This document shows positions 17,860-28,162 of a DNA stretch of 64,000 nt, in pieces. The notes beneath the pieces were generated by a model that was given only the letters and a program-made list of their open reading frames with translations, did not search any database and was not told where the DNA came from. Origin of the DNA: Colwellia sp. (lineage in GTDB: Bacteria; Pseudomonadota; Gammaproteobacteria; Enterobacterales; Alteromonadaceae); NCBI GenBank assembly GCA_013215465.1, contig JABSOW010000004.1, positions 186,001 through 250,000 of the forward strand, given 5' to 3'. Each line of letters opens with the position of its first letter. Position 1 is the first letter of the stretch. The translations under genes and the position numbers were made by a program.

Positions 17860-19051
17860 GATGGGCACAGCTCCGGTAAATAAAAATAGCTATTACCTTG
17901 GTTTAATGTCTGGTACCAGTGCCGATGGCATTGATTTAGCCTTAGTTACTTTTGATGAAAATAATAAGCTTGAGCATCATGCTAGTTATTATCAAGCCTA
18001 CAGTGATAAAACCGCCGCTAAAATTACCGCCTTGTACTGCGCTAAAAATAACAACCCTAGTAATAATGAAATAGACCGTGCTTTTGAATTAGATGTAGAG
18101 CTAGCCCAACTTTTTGCCAAAGCTATCAGCGGCTTTTTAGTCCAAGAACAACTAAGTTGTCATGATATTATTGCCATTGGCAGCCATGGGCAAACTATTC
18201 GTCACCGACCACTAGCAAAGCGCCCTTTCACCTTACAAATTGGTTGCTGTCAAACGTTAGCAACCTTAACTAACATTCGCGTTATTGGTCAGTTTCGGCG
18301 TAAAGATATGGCACTTGGTGGACAAGGCGCCCCTTTAGTGCCAGCTTTTCATCAAACCATATTTAGTGAAAACTCGATAAAAAATGGCAGTGATGTTTTT
18401 GTAATCAACATTGGCGGCATTGCCAACCTCACTTTTCTCCCTGCGACGAATAAGTTAACTGTTATTGGCTATGATACCGGCACAGGTAATGCCTTAATGG
18501 ATGATTGGTTTCAGTTACACAATCCCAATAGTAAAACTAACTATGATAAAAATGGTGATTGGGCTGCAAAGGGAAAAATAAACGATGATTTATTAAAACA
18601 ATTATTGTCTGATGATTATTTTCAGCTAGCACCACCTAAAAGTACCGGCCGAGAATACTTTCACTTATCTTGGTTAAAAAAACAACTCAGCCGTGTTAAG
18701 CCAATCACCAAGCAAGATGTGCAAGCAACACTGACAGCATTTACCGCAATAACCATTATAAAGGCGATTAAGCAACATAGCGCTAATAATACCAACACTA
18801 CTAAGGTTTACCTTTGTGGTGGTGGTGCTCACAACAACACATTAGCAAGCCAAATAAATCAACTGTTAGTATCAGAAAATAAAAAGTACCAACTCTTACT
18901 TACTAATCAAAAAGGTATCGATAGCGATCAATTAGAAGCAATCGCTTTTGCTTGGTTAGCATTTTCTTATGATCACAAGCTCTTAAGTAGTATGCCAGCA
19001 GTCACCGGAGCTAGTAAAAGTTGCACACTTGGCATCGCATATTTCCCATAA
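17849..19051 (+). CDS. anmK: Anhydro-N-acetylmuramic acid kinase
   Basis: 400 residues. AnmK cleaves and phosphorylates 1,6-anhydroMurNAc to MurNAc-6-phosphate during peptidoglycan recycling in the cytoplasm. Family motifs are GLMSGTSADGIDLALV near the N-terminus, GSHGQTIRHRP, INIGGIANLT, GYDTGTGNALMD and the C-terminal LCGGGAHN. It overlaps the peptidase gene, so the two are translationally linked and act in the same wall turnover process. An ATG at 17861 is an alternative start. Confidence 0.95.
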   Translation: MMIKMGTAPVNKNSYYLGLMSGTSADGIDLALVTFDENNKLEHHASYYQAYSDKTAAKITALYCAKNNNPSNNEIDRAFELDVELAQLFAKAISGFLVQEQLSCHDIIAIGSHGQTIRHRPLAKRPFTLQIGCCQTLATLTNIRVIGQFRRKDMALGGQGAPLVPAFHQTIFSENSIKNGSDVFVINIGGIANLTFLPATNKLTVIGYDTGTGNALMDDWFQLHNPNSKTNYDKNGDWAAKGKINDDLLKQLLSDDYFQLAPPKSTGREYFHLSWLKKQLSRVKPITKQDVQATLTAFTAITIIKAIKQHSANNTNTTKVYLCGGGAHNNTLASQINQLLVSENKKYQLLLTNQKGIDSDQLEAIAFAWLAFSYDHKLLSSMPAVTGASKSCTLGIAYFP

Positions 19052-19238
19052 ATACCACTCGTAAATATTAACGTTACCGCTATACTTATTACTATCAATC
19101 ATTAAAGAACAAAAAACGGCAAATCTCGGAGCTTTTTTCTGCGGCCTCAGTGTGTATTTGTACAAAAATTGAACTAATCATAAAATAAGCACTCTAAGTT
19201 ATTACGTCTAGTCTTGACAATAAGTAGCAGGAGGAGCT

Positions 19239-19430
19239 ATGGAATTTAATGATATTCATATTGGTATGAAATGTGGCAGCACCAAAGGCAGTGGTACCGT
19301 GACTTGGATCGACGGTTCAACCCGTACAATCTATTTAGCAGATAGCTGCAACAACAATAATTTTGAAGTAGAGTTTGAAGAAATCATCGAAGACCCTCAA
19401 GCGCACAATAGAGACGATACTTTTTATTAA
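19239..19430 (+). CDS. Small conserved-looking protein of unknown function
   Basis: 63 residues, acidic, no membrane segment and no signal. I do not recognise a family. It has a near-perfect ribosome site (AGGAGG, four bases before ATG) and its own terminator, so it is a genuine and probably well translated gene. Strand-like alternation (GSGTVTWIDGSTRTIYLAD) suggests a small beta-sheet fold. Two Cys (positions 12 and 32) could bind metal or form a disulfide, but this is speculation. It lies between anmK and putA with no obvious partner. Confidence 0.7.
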   Translation: MEFNDIHIGMKCGSTKGSGTVTWIDGSTRTIYLADSCNNNNFEVEFEEIIEDPQAHNRDDTFY

Positions 19431-19458
19431 ACTAATCACTGTATTTATTTGATATTTT

Positions 19459-19492
19459 AACCCCGTAAACGCTCGTTTATGGGGTTTTCTTT
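19459..19492 (+). terminator. Rho-independent terminator after the 63-residue gene
   Basis: AACCCCGTAAAC pairs with GTTTATGGGGTT across a GCTC loop, with one G-T wobble, followed by TTCTTT. It lies about 30 bases after the stop. Confidence 0.85.
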
Positions 19493-19564
19493 GCAATAAC
19501 ATACAGTATTATTTGCACATATTTTATCTATAGTGCTACGATAATATCAATCACGAAAGTGCAA

Positions 19565-19596
19565 TATGTTGGTATGTTGGTATGTTGGTATGTTGT
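19565..19596. repeat. TATGTTGG octamer tandem repeat (4 copies)
   Basis: Three perfect TATGTTGG units are followed by TATGTTGT. It lies between the terminator of the 63-residue gene and the 3' end of putA, with no coding role. Confidence 0.85.
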
Positions 19597-19657
19597 TTGA
19601 AATTTAGTGACCAACTAGCTTGAGTATTAGCCACTAAATTTTTAGCAAAGTTTGATG

Positions 19658-22600
19658 CTACACTTCCTCTTCTTCAACTAGAGTCATTAACGATGTATTG
19701 CCGCCAGATGCTGTGGTATCGATACTAATAGTTTTTTCTGTTAACAGTCGCTGTATTAAGTTGTCAAAATACTCAGAGGTGATCACAGGTAATATTGCAC
19801 CACTACGCTGTGCTAATTTTTCACTGATGTAATGTTTACGGTCACAATGACTTTCAACCACTACGCCGGCTAATGCAGAATGGGCAAGCATAGTTTCTAA
19901 ATGACCTAATCTAGCTACTTGAAATACTCCCTGCTCCGCCCCGGTAGAGATAAATTTATCTCTAAACACTAATGCTTCATCATAAAATAAATCAGATACC
20001 ACGGTTACCACGCTATTGCCTGTCGCTAGTGCTGTAACTATAGACATCACCCAAAAATGAAAGCTGACCTTTTCATCTGCAAAACAGATAATTACCCCTC
20101 TATTTTCCAAATAAAGTATATTCGATTCGCCAGTAGGCCCTGGTAATATTTTAGGTTTTTTAAGACGTTTTTCAATATTGATTAACTGATCACGTGCAGC
20201 AGCTAAAGTGCGATTTAGATCATCAGCCAGATCATCGACACTTTCTACATGGGCAATTTTTGCTAATAGTTGACGGACACAAGATATACGTGTATTTAAC
20301 TCGCTTAGCCGCCAACTTTTTTCTGATTTATCGGCCTGAACCATTAACCGTTTAGCTTCTTGCTGAGCGTTAACATCACCCGTTAAAGCAGCAGCTTGCG
20401 AAGGTAAGAAGTTAAATTTCTCTTCATTAGGCGTGGCTTTTTCTTTCACTAAGCGGGTTAAATAATTTGGTCCGCCTGCTTTAGGGCCAGTACCCGAAAG
20501 ACCACGGCCGCCAAAAGGTTGCACGCCCACAATAGCGCCAATCATATTACGGTTTATGTAAACATTGCCCGCGCGTGACAGTTTAGCTAATTCTATTGCT
20601 CGGTGTTCAATACGGGTATGAATACCCATAGTTAAACCAAAACCTGTACCATTAACTTTTTCAATAACTTGTTCAATTTCAGAGCCTTTAAAACGTACAA
20701 TATGCACGCAAGGACCAAATACTTCTTTCGTTAATATATCGATATCACTAATTTCATACAAACGTGGGGCAAAGAAGAAGTGACCATCTTGGTTAGTACT
20801 TTCTTCATTACTGTTTTCATCCGTTTTTTCATTGAATAAAGTACACTGATACAATAAGTTGCCATTAGTTTGCATATAATCGCTGTGAGCATTAAGCGCA
20901 TCAAGCGCTTTTTGATCGATCACCGGACCAATATCAGTACTTAATTTTGCCGGATCTCCTATATATAACTCAGCTAAAGCGCCTTTAAGCATAGTGATAA
21001 CTTTATCGGCAATATCTTCTTGTAAGAATAATACTCTTAATGCGGAGCATCGTTGACCTGCTGATTGAAAGCCCGACGAGATAACATCATCCACTACTTG
21101 TTCAGGTAAGGCCGTTGAGTCGACTATCATGCAGTTTTGGCCACCTGTTTCAGCAATAAGTGGCACTTGATCACCACCGCGCTGTGCCAAGATTTGTGAA
21201 ATACGGGTTCCGGTTTCAGTAGAGCCAGTAAACATTACCGCAGCAATACGTTCATCTGGCACAATAACTGCGCCAACAACACTTCCTCGCGCAATGACCG
21301 CTTGTACCACATTTATCGGTAAGCCAACCGAGTGCATTAGCTCAATAGCACGTAAAGCAATAAGCCCAGTTTGTTCTGCTGGTTTTGCTATAACAGTATT
21401 ACCGGTAACAATAGCTGCTGCTACTTGTCCTAAAAATATCGCTAATGGGAAATTCCATGGGCTAATGCATAAAACTACACCGCGGGCTTCTATCCGTTCA
21501 TTTGCACTTAACTCAAGAGCACGAGTAGCATAATATCTACAAAAATCAACCGCTTCACGTACTTCGTCAATACCGTCTTGAGCAATTTTTCCCGCCTCTT
21601 TAATACAAAGAGCAATTAACTCATTCATATGTCGTTCTAAAATATCGCCGATACGGCACAGCAAAGCCGCTCGTTCATTTACCGGTGTGGTTGACCATGA
21701 AGTAAAAGCAACTTCAGCTTTGTTTATCATCGCCCTCATATCATCTTCACTGTGATGATAATGAAAACCTATTATTTCACTATGGTTAGCAGGGTTTTTT
21801 ACCGCATAAGCGCCCTCTGGCACTGCATTTTTATTGAGTAGATTGTCCGCAAACCAGTTATCTAATGCTGATTTCAACGGCACTATTTCATTAACATCGG
21901 TTAAATCTAAACCCTTAGAATTATTTCTACTTGCTAAAACATCGCTACTAACTAATACACCATTACCACTACGCTTATTTTCATCACGGTATAAATCAAT
22001 AGGCATAATAATTTGCCTGTTATATTTTATTTTCAAGCGCTGCGTTTTCTCAACAGGATCTTCAAGTAACGACTCCACTGGTAGCGATTCATCGACAATG
22101 GCATTAACAAATGACGAGTTAGCACCATTTTCTAATAATCGGCGTACTAGGTAAGCCAGCAAATCTTCATGGTGACCAACAGGAGCATAGATACGACACT
22201 GGATACCGTCACCGGCAACAATTTGATCATATAAAGAATCACCCATGCCATGTAAGCATTGAAACTCAAAACCTTCTTTATCATCGCCAGCTAACTCAAT
22301 AATAGTCGCAGCGGTATAAGCATTGTGAGTAGCAAACTGCGGATAAATACTATCTCTATAGTCGAGTAATTTATTGGCGCAGGCATGGTAAGAAACATCG
22401 GTTGATGATTTTCGGGTAAATACTGGAAAATGCGACATACCATCTTTTTGAGCATTTTTAATCTCAGTATCCCAATAAGCGCCTTTGACTAGACGTACCA
22501 TCATGCGACGGTTAGTACGTAGTGTTAGTTCTCGAAGCCATTCAACCACGAACATCGCCCGCTTTTGATACGCTTGCAGCGCAATACCAAAGCCTTGCCA

Positions 22601-23557
22601 GTCGCCTAAATCAGTATCGGTAAAAACCGCTTCAATAATATCAAGTGAAAGTTCTAAACGCTCAGACTCTTCAGCATCAATTGTTAGGCCTATATTATAT
22701 TGCTTGGCTTGCATACAAAGGGCTTTCAATTTAGGAACAATTTCAGCCATAACCCGTAACTTATGGGTAAACTCATAACGAGGGTGAATAGCCGATAGTT
22801 TTATTGAAATTCCGGGCACTCGACGGGGATCATTTTTACCTGATGCTAAGGCCACCTGCCCTATCGATGTAATAGCATCTTGATAGGATTTTAAATACTG
22901 TTTGGCATCTGCCATGGTACGGGCGCCTTCGCCAAGCATGTCATAAGAATAAACATAACCTTGTTGCTCTTTAATTGCCGCTCGTTTAGTCGCATCAACA
23001 ATAGTTTCTCCCATAACAAACTGCTTACCCATAATTTTCATGGCATAGTTCATCGATTTTCTAATAACAGGCTCACCTAATCGACCGATAGTCTTTTTCA
23101 ATAAACCAAAGCTATCTTGTTTACGTTTGTCAGCATAATTCACCATAGAGCCCGTGATTAATAATCCCCATGAAGAAGCATTAACAAAAAGTGAATCACT
23201 TGCGCCTAAGTGTGAACTCCACTGGCCTTGAGAAATTTTATCGCGTATTAATACATCCTGGGTGTGCTTATCTGGTACCCGCAATAGAGCCTCAGCTAAA
23301 CACATTAATACTATTCCCTCTTCGCTAGATAATGAATATTCATTTAACAAGGCATCAATAGCCCCATTACCCGATTCATCTTGGCGAATTTGTAAAACCA
23401 TTTTACGAGCACGTTCCCAAGCACGACTTCTAGCACTTACATTGACTTCGGCAAAAGGGAGAAGATGGTCAACAGCAACGTTTTCATCAATACGATAAAA
23501 TTCACGAATTTTTTGTCTAATAGGACAATCAGTAATTAACGAGCCAGTAAAAAGCAT
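19658..23557 (-). CDS. putA: Bifunctional proline dehydrogenase / P5C dehydrogenase PutA
   Basis: 1299 residues. It oxidises proline to glutamate in two steps with FAD and NAD+. The PRODH barrel (about 150-480) shows DAEESERLE and RLVKGAYWDTEIK. The P5CDH domain (about 560-1040) shows SPWNFPLAIF, the catalytic Glu in ETGGQN and the catalytic Cys in GQRCSALR (about 836). A further C-terminal domain (about 1050-1299) is typical of long PutA proteins. There is no N-terminal ribbon-helix-helix segment as in E. coli PutA, so it is probably not its own repressor. Confidence 0.95.
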   Translation of the reverse strand: MLFTGSLITDCPIRQKIREFYRIDENVAVDHLLPFAEVNVSARSRAWERARKMVLQIRQDESGNGAIDALLNEYSLSSEEGIVLMCLAEALLRVPDKHTQDVLIRDKISQGQWSSHLGASDSLFVNASSWGLLITGSMVNYADKRKQDSFGLLKKTIGRLGEPVIRKSMNYAMKIMGKQFVMGETIVDATKRAAIKEQQGYVYSYDMLGEGARTMADAKQYLKSYQDAITSIGQVALASGKNDPRRVPGISIKLSAIHPRYEFTHKLRVMAEIVPKLKALCMQAKQYNIGLTIDAEESERLELSLDIIEAVFTDTDLGDWQGFGIALQAYQKRAMFVVEWLRELTLRTNRRMMVRLVKGAYWDTEIKNAQKDGMSHFPVFTRKSSTDVSYHACANKLLDYRDSIYPQFATHNAYTAATIIELAGDDKEGFEFQCLHGMGDSLYDQIVAGDGIQCRIYAPVGHHEDLLAYLVRRLLENGANSSFVNAIVDESLPVESLLEDPVEKTQRLKIKYNRQIIMPIDLYRDENKRSGNGVLVSSDVLASRNNSKGLDLTDVNEIVPLKSALDNWFADNLLNKNAVPEGAYAVKNPANHSEIIGFHYHHSEDDMRAMINKAEVAFTSWSTTPVNERAALLCRIGDILERHMNELIALCIKEAGKIAQDGIDEVREAVDFCRYYATRALELSANERIEARGVVLCISPWNFPLAIFLGQVAAAIVTGNTVIAKPAEQTGLIALRAIELMHSVGLPINVVQAVIARGSVVGAVIVPDERIAAVMFTGSTETGTRISQILAQRGGDQVPLIAETGGQNCMIVDSTALPEQVVDDVISSGFQSAGQRCSALRVLFLQEDIADKVITMLKGALAELYIGDPAKLSTDIGPVIDQKALDALNAHSDYMQTNGNLLYQCTLFNEKTDENSNEESTNQDGHFFFAPRLYEISDIDILTKEVFGPCVHIVRFKGSEIEQVIEKVNGTGFGLTMGIHTRIEHRAIELAKLSRAGNVYINRNMIGAIVGVQPFGGRGLSGTGPKAGGPNYLTRLVKEKATPNEEKFNFLPSQAAALTGDVNAQQEAKRLMVQADKSEKSWRLSELNTRISCVRQLLAKIAHVESVDDLADDLNRTLAAARDQLINIEKRLKKPKILPGPTGESNILYLENRGVIICFADEKVSFHFWVMSIVTALATGNSVVTVVSDLFYDEALVFRDKFISTGAEQGVFQVARLGHLETMLAHSALAGVVVESHCDRKHYISEKLAQRSGAILPVITSEYFDNLIQRLLTEKTISIDTTASGGNTSLMTLVEEEEV

Positions 23558-23651
23558 AGGAGATCCTCAAAAGTGCGTAATAGCATTTGAATTAATGAAT
23601 TCACTACTTCGCGATTCAATTGCTATTAAACTATCTATAGTTATTATAGTT

Positions 23652-23811
23652 ATACCAATACCAGTAAGTTAGTGATTAAATATTAATGAGGGAAAATATT
23701 CAAGAACAAGGCGCTTGATTGAGCAATAGCTGGCTATTGGGATTGAAAGCAACGACGTTATTGGAATATTTAGTCCATTCAGAATGAGCACATATTTATT
23801 TGTATTGGTAT
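23652..23811. repeat. MITE-like element A with 9-bp terminal inverted repeats
   Basis: Ends are ATACCAATA and TATTGGTAT (perfect complements), about 160 bp apart. The core holds CAAGAACAAGGC, then 38 bases with a CAATAGC/GCTATTG hairpin, then AACGACGTTATTGGAATATT. A related element with the same two core blocks and nearly the same spacing lies at 51445-51577. No ORF is inside. It fills much of the putA-murA gap; the remaining bases hold only the murA terminator. Confidence 0.7.
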
Positions 23812-23902
23812 TAACTTTATTTAAGTGAATAAGTTTGAGGAGGATTTTAATGTGAAGACAGCAGAATGTGCTGGTTATTTTACGTTTATTACCTTATTAA
23901 AA

Positions 23903-23948
23903 ATGGAAAAAACTATCATTAGCAATAGAATGTTCTATTGCTAATGAT
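23903..23948 (-). terminator. Rho-independent terminator after murA
   Basis: ATCATTAGCAATAGAA (23915-23930) and TTCTATTGCTAATGAT (23933-23948) form a perfect 16-bp stem. Read on the minus strand it is followed by AGTTTTTTCC. It lies 37 bases after the murA stop. Confidence 0.9.
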
Positions 23949-23984
23949 GGCTTCACTATTTAGAATGAAAAGCTATGTAGATAA

Positions 23985-25268
<1,284 letters not shown>

Positions 25269-25333
25269 TTACTTCTTACTTATAAATGAATAAAATTAAT
25301 TGACTAGGTGACCAGTATTGCATGCCTTTACAT

Positions 25334-25435
25334 ATTAAACAATTTGTCACCTTGCCATTGTGCTTTCGTAAAGGTTTTTACGTTTATCAGCTATGCGCAT
25401 GTATACTGTTTTCTTTAATAGTATCGGCTAATGTA
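25334..25435 (-). pseudogene. Remnant second copy of the ibaG 3' end
   Basis: Bases 25334-25380 match 25446-25492 (inside ibaG) at 46 of 47 positions. After an 8-base length difference, 25397-25435 match 25501-25539 at about 31 of 39. On the minus strand the remnant reads TLADTIKENSIHA, then after a frameshift KTFTKAQWQGDKLFN, clearly homologous to the IbaG C-terminus (TLADAIKDGSIHA...KTFTKAQWQRDKLFN). It is in the same orientation and offset by 112 bases. Confidence 0.8.
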
Positions 25436-25439
25436 ATTA

Positions 25440-25691
25440 TTATTGATTAAACAATTTGTCACGTTGCCATTGTGCTTTCGTAAAGGTTTTTACCGTCACG
25501 GCATGTATACTACCGTCTTTAATGGCATCAGCTAACGTAGCAAATACCACTTGTTGACGTTTAACACGTGATAAATCACCAAACATATCAGCTACGGCTA
25601 CAACACTGCATTGTGAACCATCAAACTTTATTTGCAGTTCATCAAGCACTAATGCGTCATTGATTAATTTTTCAATTTCTTTTACTTCCAA
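25440..25691 (-). CDS. ibaG: BolA-family protein IbaG
   Basis: 83 residues from the TTG at 25691. This start has AAGGA seven bases upstream and gives LEVKEIEKLI, matching the usual IbaG N-terminus; the ORF-track start at 25733 would add 14 unlikely residues. BolA/IbaG proteins bind monothiol glutaredoxin with an Fe-S cluster; IbaG is linked to acid resistance. The conserved segment SVVAVADMFGDLSRVKRQQ holds the BolA loop, and C-terminal HAVTVKTFTKAQW is typical. It lies between mlaB and murA. Confidence 0.9.
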   Translation of the reverse strand: MEVKEIEKLINDALVLDELQIKFDGSQCSVVAVADMFGDLSRVKRQQVVFATLADAIKDGSIHAVTVKTFTKAQWQRDKLFNQ

Positions 25692-25789
25692 GGGGAATTC
25701 CTTAATAGGGTTTAATTTATTTGCGAGAAACACTTATCACAAAGAGTAGAGCTGCCCATTGTGCCAATGATAAAAAATAATAACATCTA

Positions 25790-26098
25790 TTATTTAACTG
25801 GCAAAAAGCCTTCAACACCACTTAAGCTAATAAGCTTATCTAGTTTAGTCGGTATATTAGCAAAAGATAATTGGCAATTAGCAAGATCTGCTTGCTCTAA
25901 TAAGTAAAAAAGCCAAGCTAATCCTGCGGTATCAATGCGAGTTATGCTCGTTAAATCAAGTATCGTAGACGATGGTAAAAATAATTGTTTAATACTTTTT
26001 TTAGTTATTTTCATAATCGTGTGTCGAGTTAATTCACCACTGAGCTCTACCAGTTCAGCAGTAATATTCAACACTATTTTTGGCGTAAGTTCAGACAC
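25790..26098 (-). CDS. mlaB: MlaB STAS-domain subunit of the phospholipid transporter
   Basis: 102 residues, a single STAS domain. The core is LDLTSITRIDTAGLAWLFYLLEQA, with the conserved Thr at the helix start. MlaB is a cytoplasmic subunit that supports the MlaF ATPase in the MlaFEDB complex. It lies three bases after mlaC and is the last mla gene. Confidence 0.88.
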   Translation of the reverse strand: MSELTPKIVLNITAELVELSGELTRHTIMKITKKSIKQLFLPSSTILDLTSITRIDTAGLAWLFYLLEQADLANCQLSFANIPTKLDKLISLSGVEGFLPVK

Positions 26099-26101
26099 TC
26101 T

Positions 26102-26857
26102 TTAACCCGCTTTCTTTTTCACTGATCTAGTTTTAAAAACTATATCACGTGCACTTTTTTTCTTTAATAATTCAGTCACATAAGGAAGTCCTTTTTGACG
26201 AATTATACTACCCAATTCAGCTTGTTTACTATCAAGTAAACTAACCCCCTCGGCGACCATATCAAATGCTTTCCACTCTTTAGTTTTTCTGTTTTTTCTT
26301 ACTTTAAAAGACACATCAATATCATTTCTTCCCTGCATAATAACACGACTATTAACAGCAACAATTTTTTTATCACTAAAGTTTTTTGCTGGTGCGAACT
26401 CAACGGGTTGATTATCATATAAAGTGAATACTTGCGCATAAGAGGTCACTAAATATTCTCGAAATACAGGGACAAAATTTTTGCGCTCTTCTGCCGTTGT
26501 TTTCTTTAAGTGCTTGCCTATCACTTTAAATGCAGAGTATTTATAATTGATATAAGGCATTAGTTCTTCTCGAACTATCTTTTTTAGTATATTAGGGTTT
26601 TTCTGTATTGCTTGTTGTTCATCAGCAAAACGTTTAAATGTTTTACCGGCGACGGTTTTAATCATTAAATAAGGATTTTTTTTATCTACATAAATACGAG
26701 TAGCGCTTGGAGATTGCTGTGTTTTGTCCGCTGATAATTTAATTGTTTGTGCTTTTTCATACGCAAAGGTACTAACGCTGCATAAGCTCGCTGCTATAGT
26801 TACTATCAATAACAAAGGGGTGATTAAATTCATCTTATTTACGTATTTCACTTTCAT
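26102..26857 (-). CDS. mlaC: MlaC periplasmic phospholipid-binding protein
   Basis: 251 residues, slightly longer than E. coli MlaC (211). The Sec signal peptide spans about 8-32 (LLLIVTIAASLCSVSTFA). The Tol-tol-Ttg2 domain follows, with LKKIVREELMPYINY, the conserved NFVPVFREYLVTSYAQ helix and QGRNDIDVSFKVRKN. It shuttles phospholipid across the periplasm between outer-membrane MlaA and inner-membrane MlaFEDB. The start overlaps the mlaD stop (TAATG). A lysine-rich tail (KKKSARDIVFKTRSVKKKAG) is longer than usual. Confidence 0.92.
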   Translation of the reverse strand: MKVKYVNKMNLITPLLLIVTIAASLCSVSTFAYEKAQTIKLSADKTQQSPSATRIYVDKKNPYLMIKTVAGKTFKRFADEQQAIQKNPNILKKIVREELMPYINYKYSAFKVIGKHLKKTTAEERKNFVPVFREYLVTSYAQVFTLYDNQPVEFAPAKNFSDKKIVAVNSRVIMQGRNDIDVSFKVRKNRKTKEWKAFDMVAEGVSLLDSKQAELGSIIRQKGLPYVTELLKKKSARDIVFKTRSVKKKAG

Positions 26858-27330
26858 TACTCATCACCACTCCCTTGGCTAAATAAAAACTGTCCTATTA
26901 ATTCTTCCAGTACTAAAGCTGGCTTAGTATCTTCAATAAAATCATTCGGCTGTAAAATTTCTAATGATTCATCCATAAAGCCCGGCTGTAAACCAATATA
27001 TTGTTCACCTAATAAGCCTGCTGTTAAAATAGCCACTGAGGTTGCTTCTGAAAACTGATTGTATTCACTATATATTCTCATAGTGACCACGGGCGTATAA
27101 TCTTCTTCATCAAGCGTTATATCACTAACACGACCAACAACAACACCACCAACTTTTATTGGTGAACGTACCTTTAAACCACCAATATTATCAAATTTGG
27201 CAAATAGATTGTAGCTTTCTCCACCGCCTGAAATACCGTTATTCGCGACTTTTAGTGAAAGCATAAGTAATGCTGCAATACCTAAAGCAACAAAAAAACC
27301 TACCATTAATTCTACTTTTTTTGACGTCAT
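26857..27330 (-). CDS. mlaD: MlaD MCE-domain protein
   Basis: About 157 residues from the ATG at 27330 (MTSKKVELMVGFFVALG, a typical MlaD start). The track's TTG start at 27369 adds 13 residues without a ribosome site. One transmembrane helix (about 8-27) is followed by a single MCE domain (YNLFAKFDNIGGLKVRSPIKVGGVVVG...). MlaD forms a hexameric ring that binds lipid and is attached to the MlaFE transporter. Confidence 0.93.
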   Translation of the reverse strand: MTSKKVELMVGFFVALGIAALLMLSLKVANNGISGGGESYNLFAKFDNIGGLKVRSPIKVGGVVVGRVSDITLDEEDYTPVVTMRIYSEYNQFSEATSVAILTAGLLGEQYIGLQPGFMDESLEILQPNDFIEDTKPALVLEELIGQFLFSQGSGDE

Positions 27331-27385
27331 GTTTTTCACCAAGCACCTTATAAATTTTCTAAAACTCAAAACGATTCTATTTCAG

Positions 27386-28162
27386 TTATCTTGCAAACAT
27401 TAATGCCGTTAAAATAAAATCTAATGCTAATATTAATAGCGACGATTGTACCACAGTTGAGGTAGTCGCCCGAGAAATACCTTCGGAAGTAGGCTCACAA
27501 TCATAACCTTTATATACAGCAATCCAAGTGACGACAAAAGCAAAAACAACACTCTTAATAATGCCATTTAAAATGTCTTTATTAAAGTCTACTTGATCTT
27601 GCATAACAGACCAAAATATTCCTGCATCAACGCCTAACCAGTCAACCCCAACCAAATGCGCACCGAGAATACCTACCATAGAAAAAATAGCCGCCAATAA
27701 AGGCAAACTAATAAAACCAGCCCAAAAACGCGGTGCGATAATACGGCGCAGAGGATCAACAGCCATCATTTCTAAACTAGATAATTGCTCTGTGGCTTTC
27801 ATTAAACCAATTTCAGCCGTTAGCGCAGAGCCTGCTCTTCCAGCAAATAATAATGCCGCAACCACTGGGCCTAGTTCACGTAATAAAGACAACGCTACCA
27901 TAGGTCCTAAACTAGCTTCAGCGCCATAACCAACCAAGATGGTGTAGCCCTGCAAAGCTAACACCATGCCAATAAAACCACCTGAAACCACGATAATAAC
28001 TAATGACATTACCCCAACACTATAAAGTTGCTGTAATAATAACGGAATGCCTTTACGAGGATTCGGCTTATGCAACAAAGCCGAAAGCAACACAATAACT
28101 GCTCGTCCTAGGCCGCTAATAAGTGCTAGGGTATTTCGACCTAATAATTGTAATTGCCACAT
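27386..28162 (-). CDS. mlaE: MlaE phospholipid ABC transporter permease
   Basis: 258 residues, five or six hydrophobic helices, MlaE/permease family. Hallmarks are the [15 protein letters not shown] helix, [34 protein letters not shown] and the C-terminal [20 protein letters not shown]. It forms the membrane part of MlaFEDB. It overlaps the mlaF stop by one base. Confidence 0.95.
   Translation of the reverse strand: MWQLQLLGRNTLALISGLGRAVIVLLSALLHKPNPRKGIPLLLQQLYSVGVMSLVIIVVSGGFIGMVLALQGYTILVGYGAEASLGPMVALSLLRELGPVVAALLFAGRAGSALTAEIGLMKATEQLSSLEMMAVDPLRRIIAPRFWAGFISLPLLAAIFSMVGILGAHLVGVDWLGVDAGIFWSVMQDQVDFNKDILNGIIKSVVFAFVVTWIAVYKGYDCEPTSEGISRATTSTVVQSSLLILALDFILTALMFAR

Noticed and set aside
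19658-23557. Frameshift or split in putA
   Set aside because: The long frame is continuous and both catalytic domains carry their key residues, so the gene is intact.
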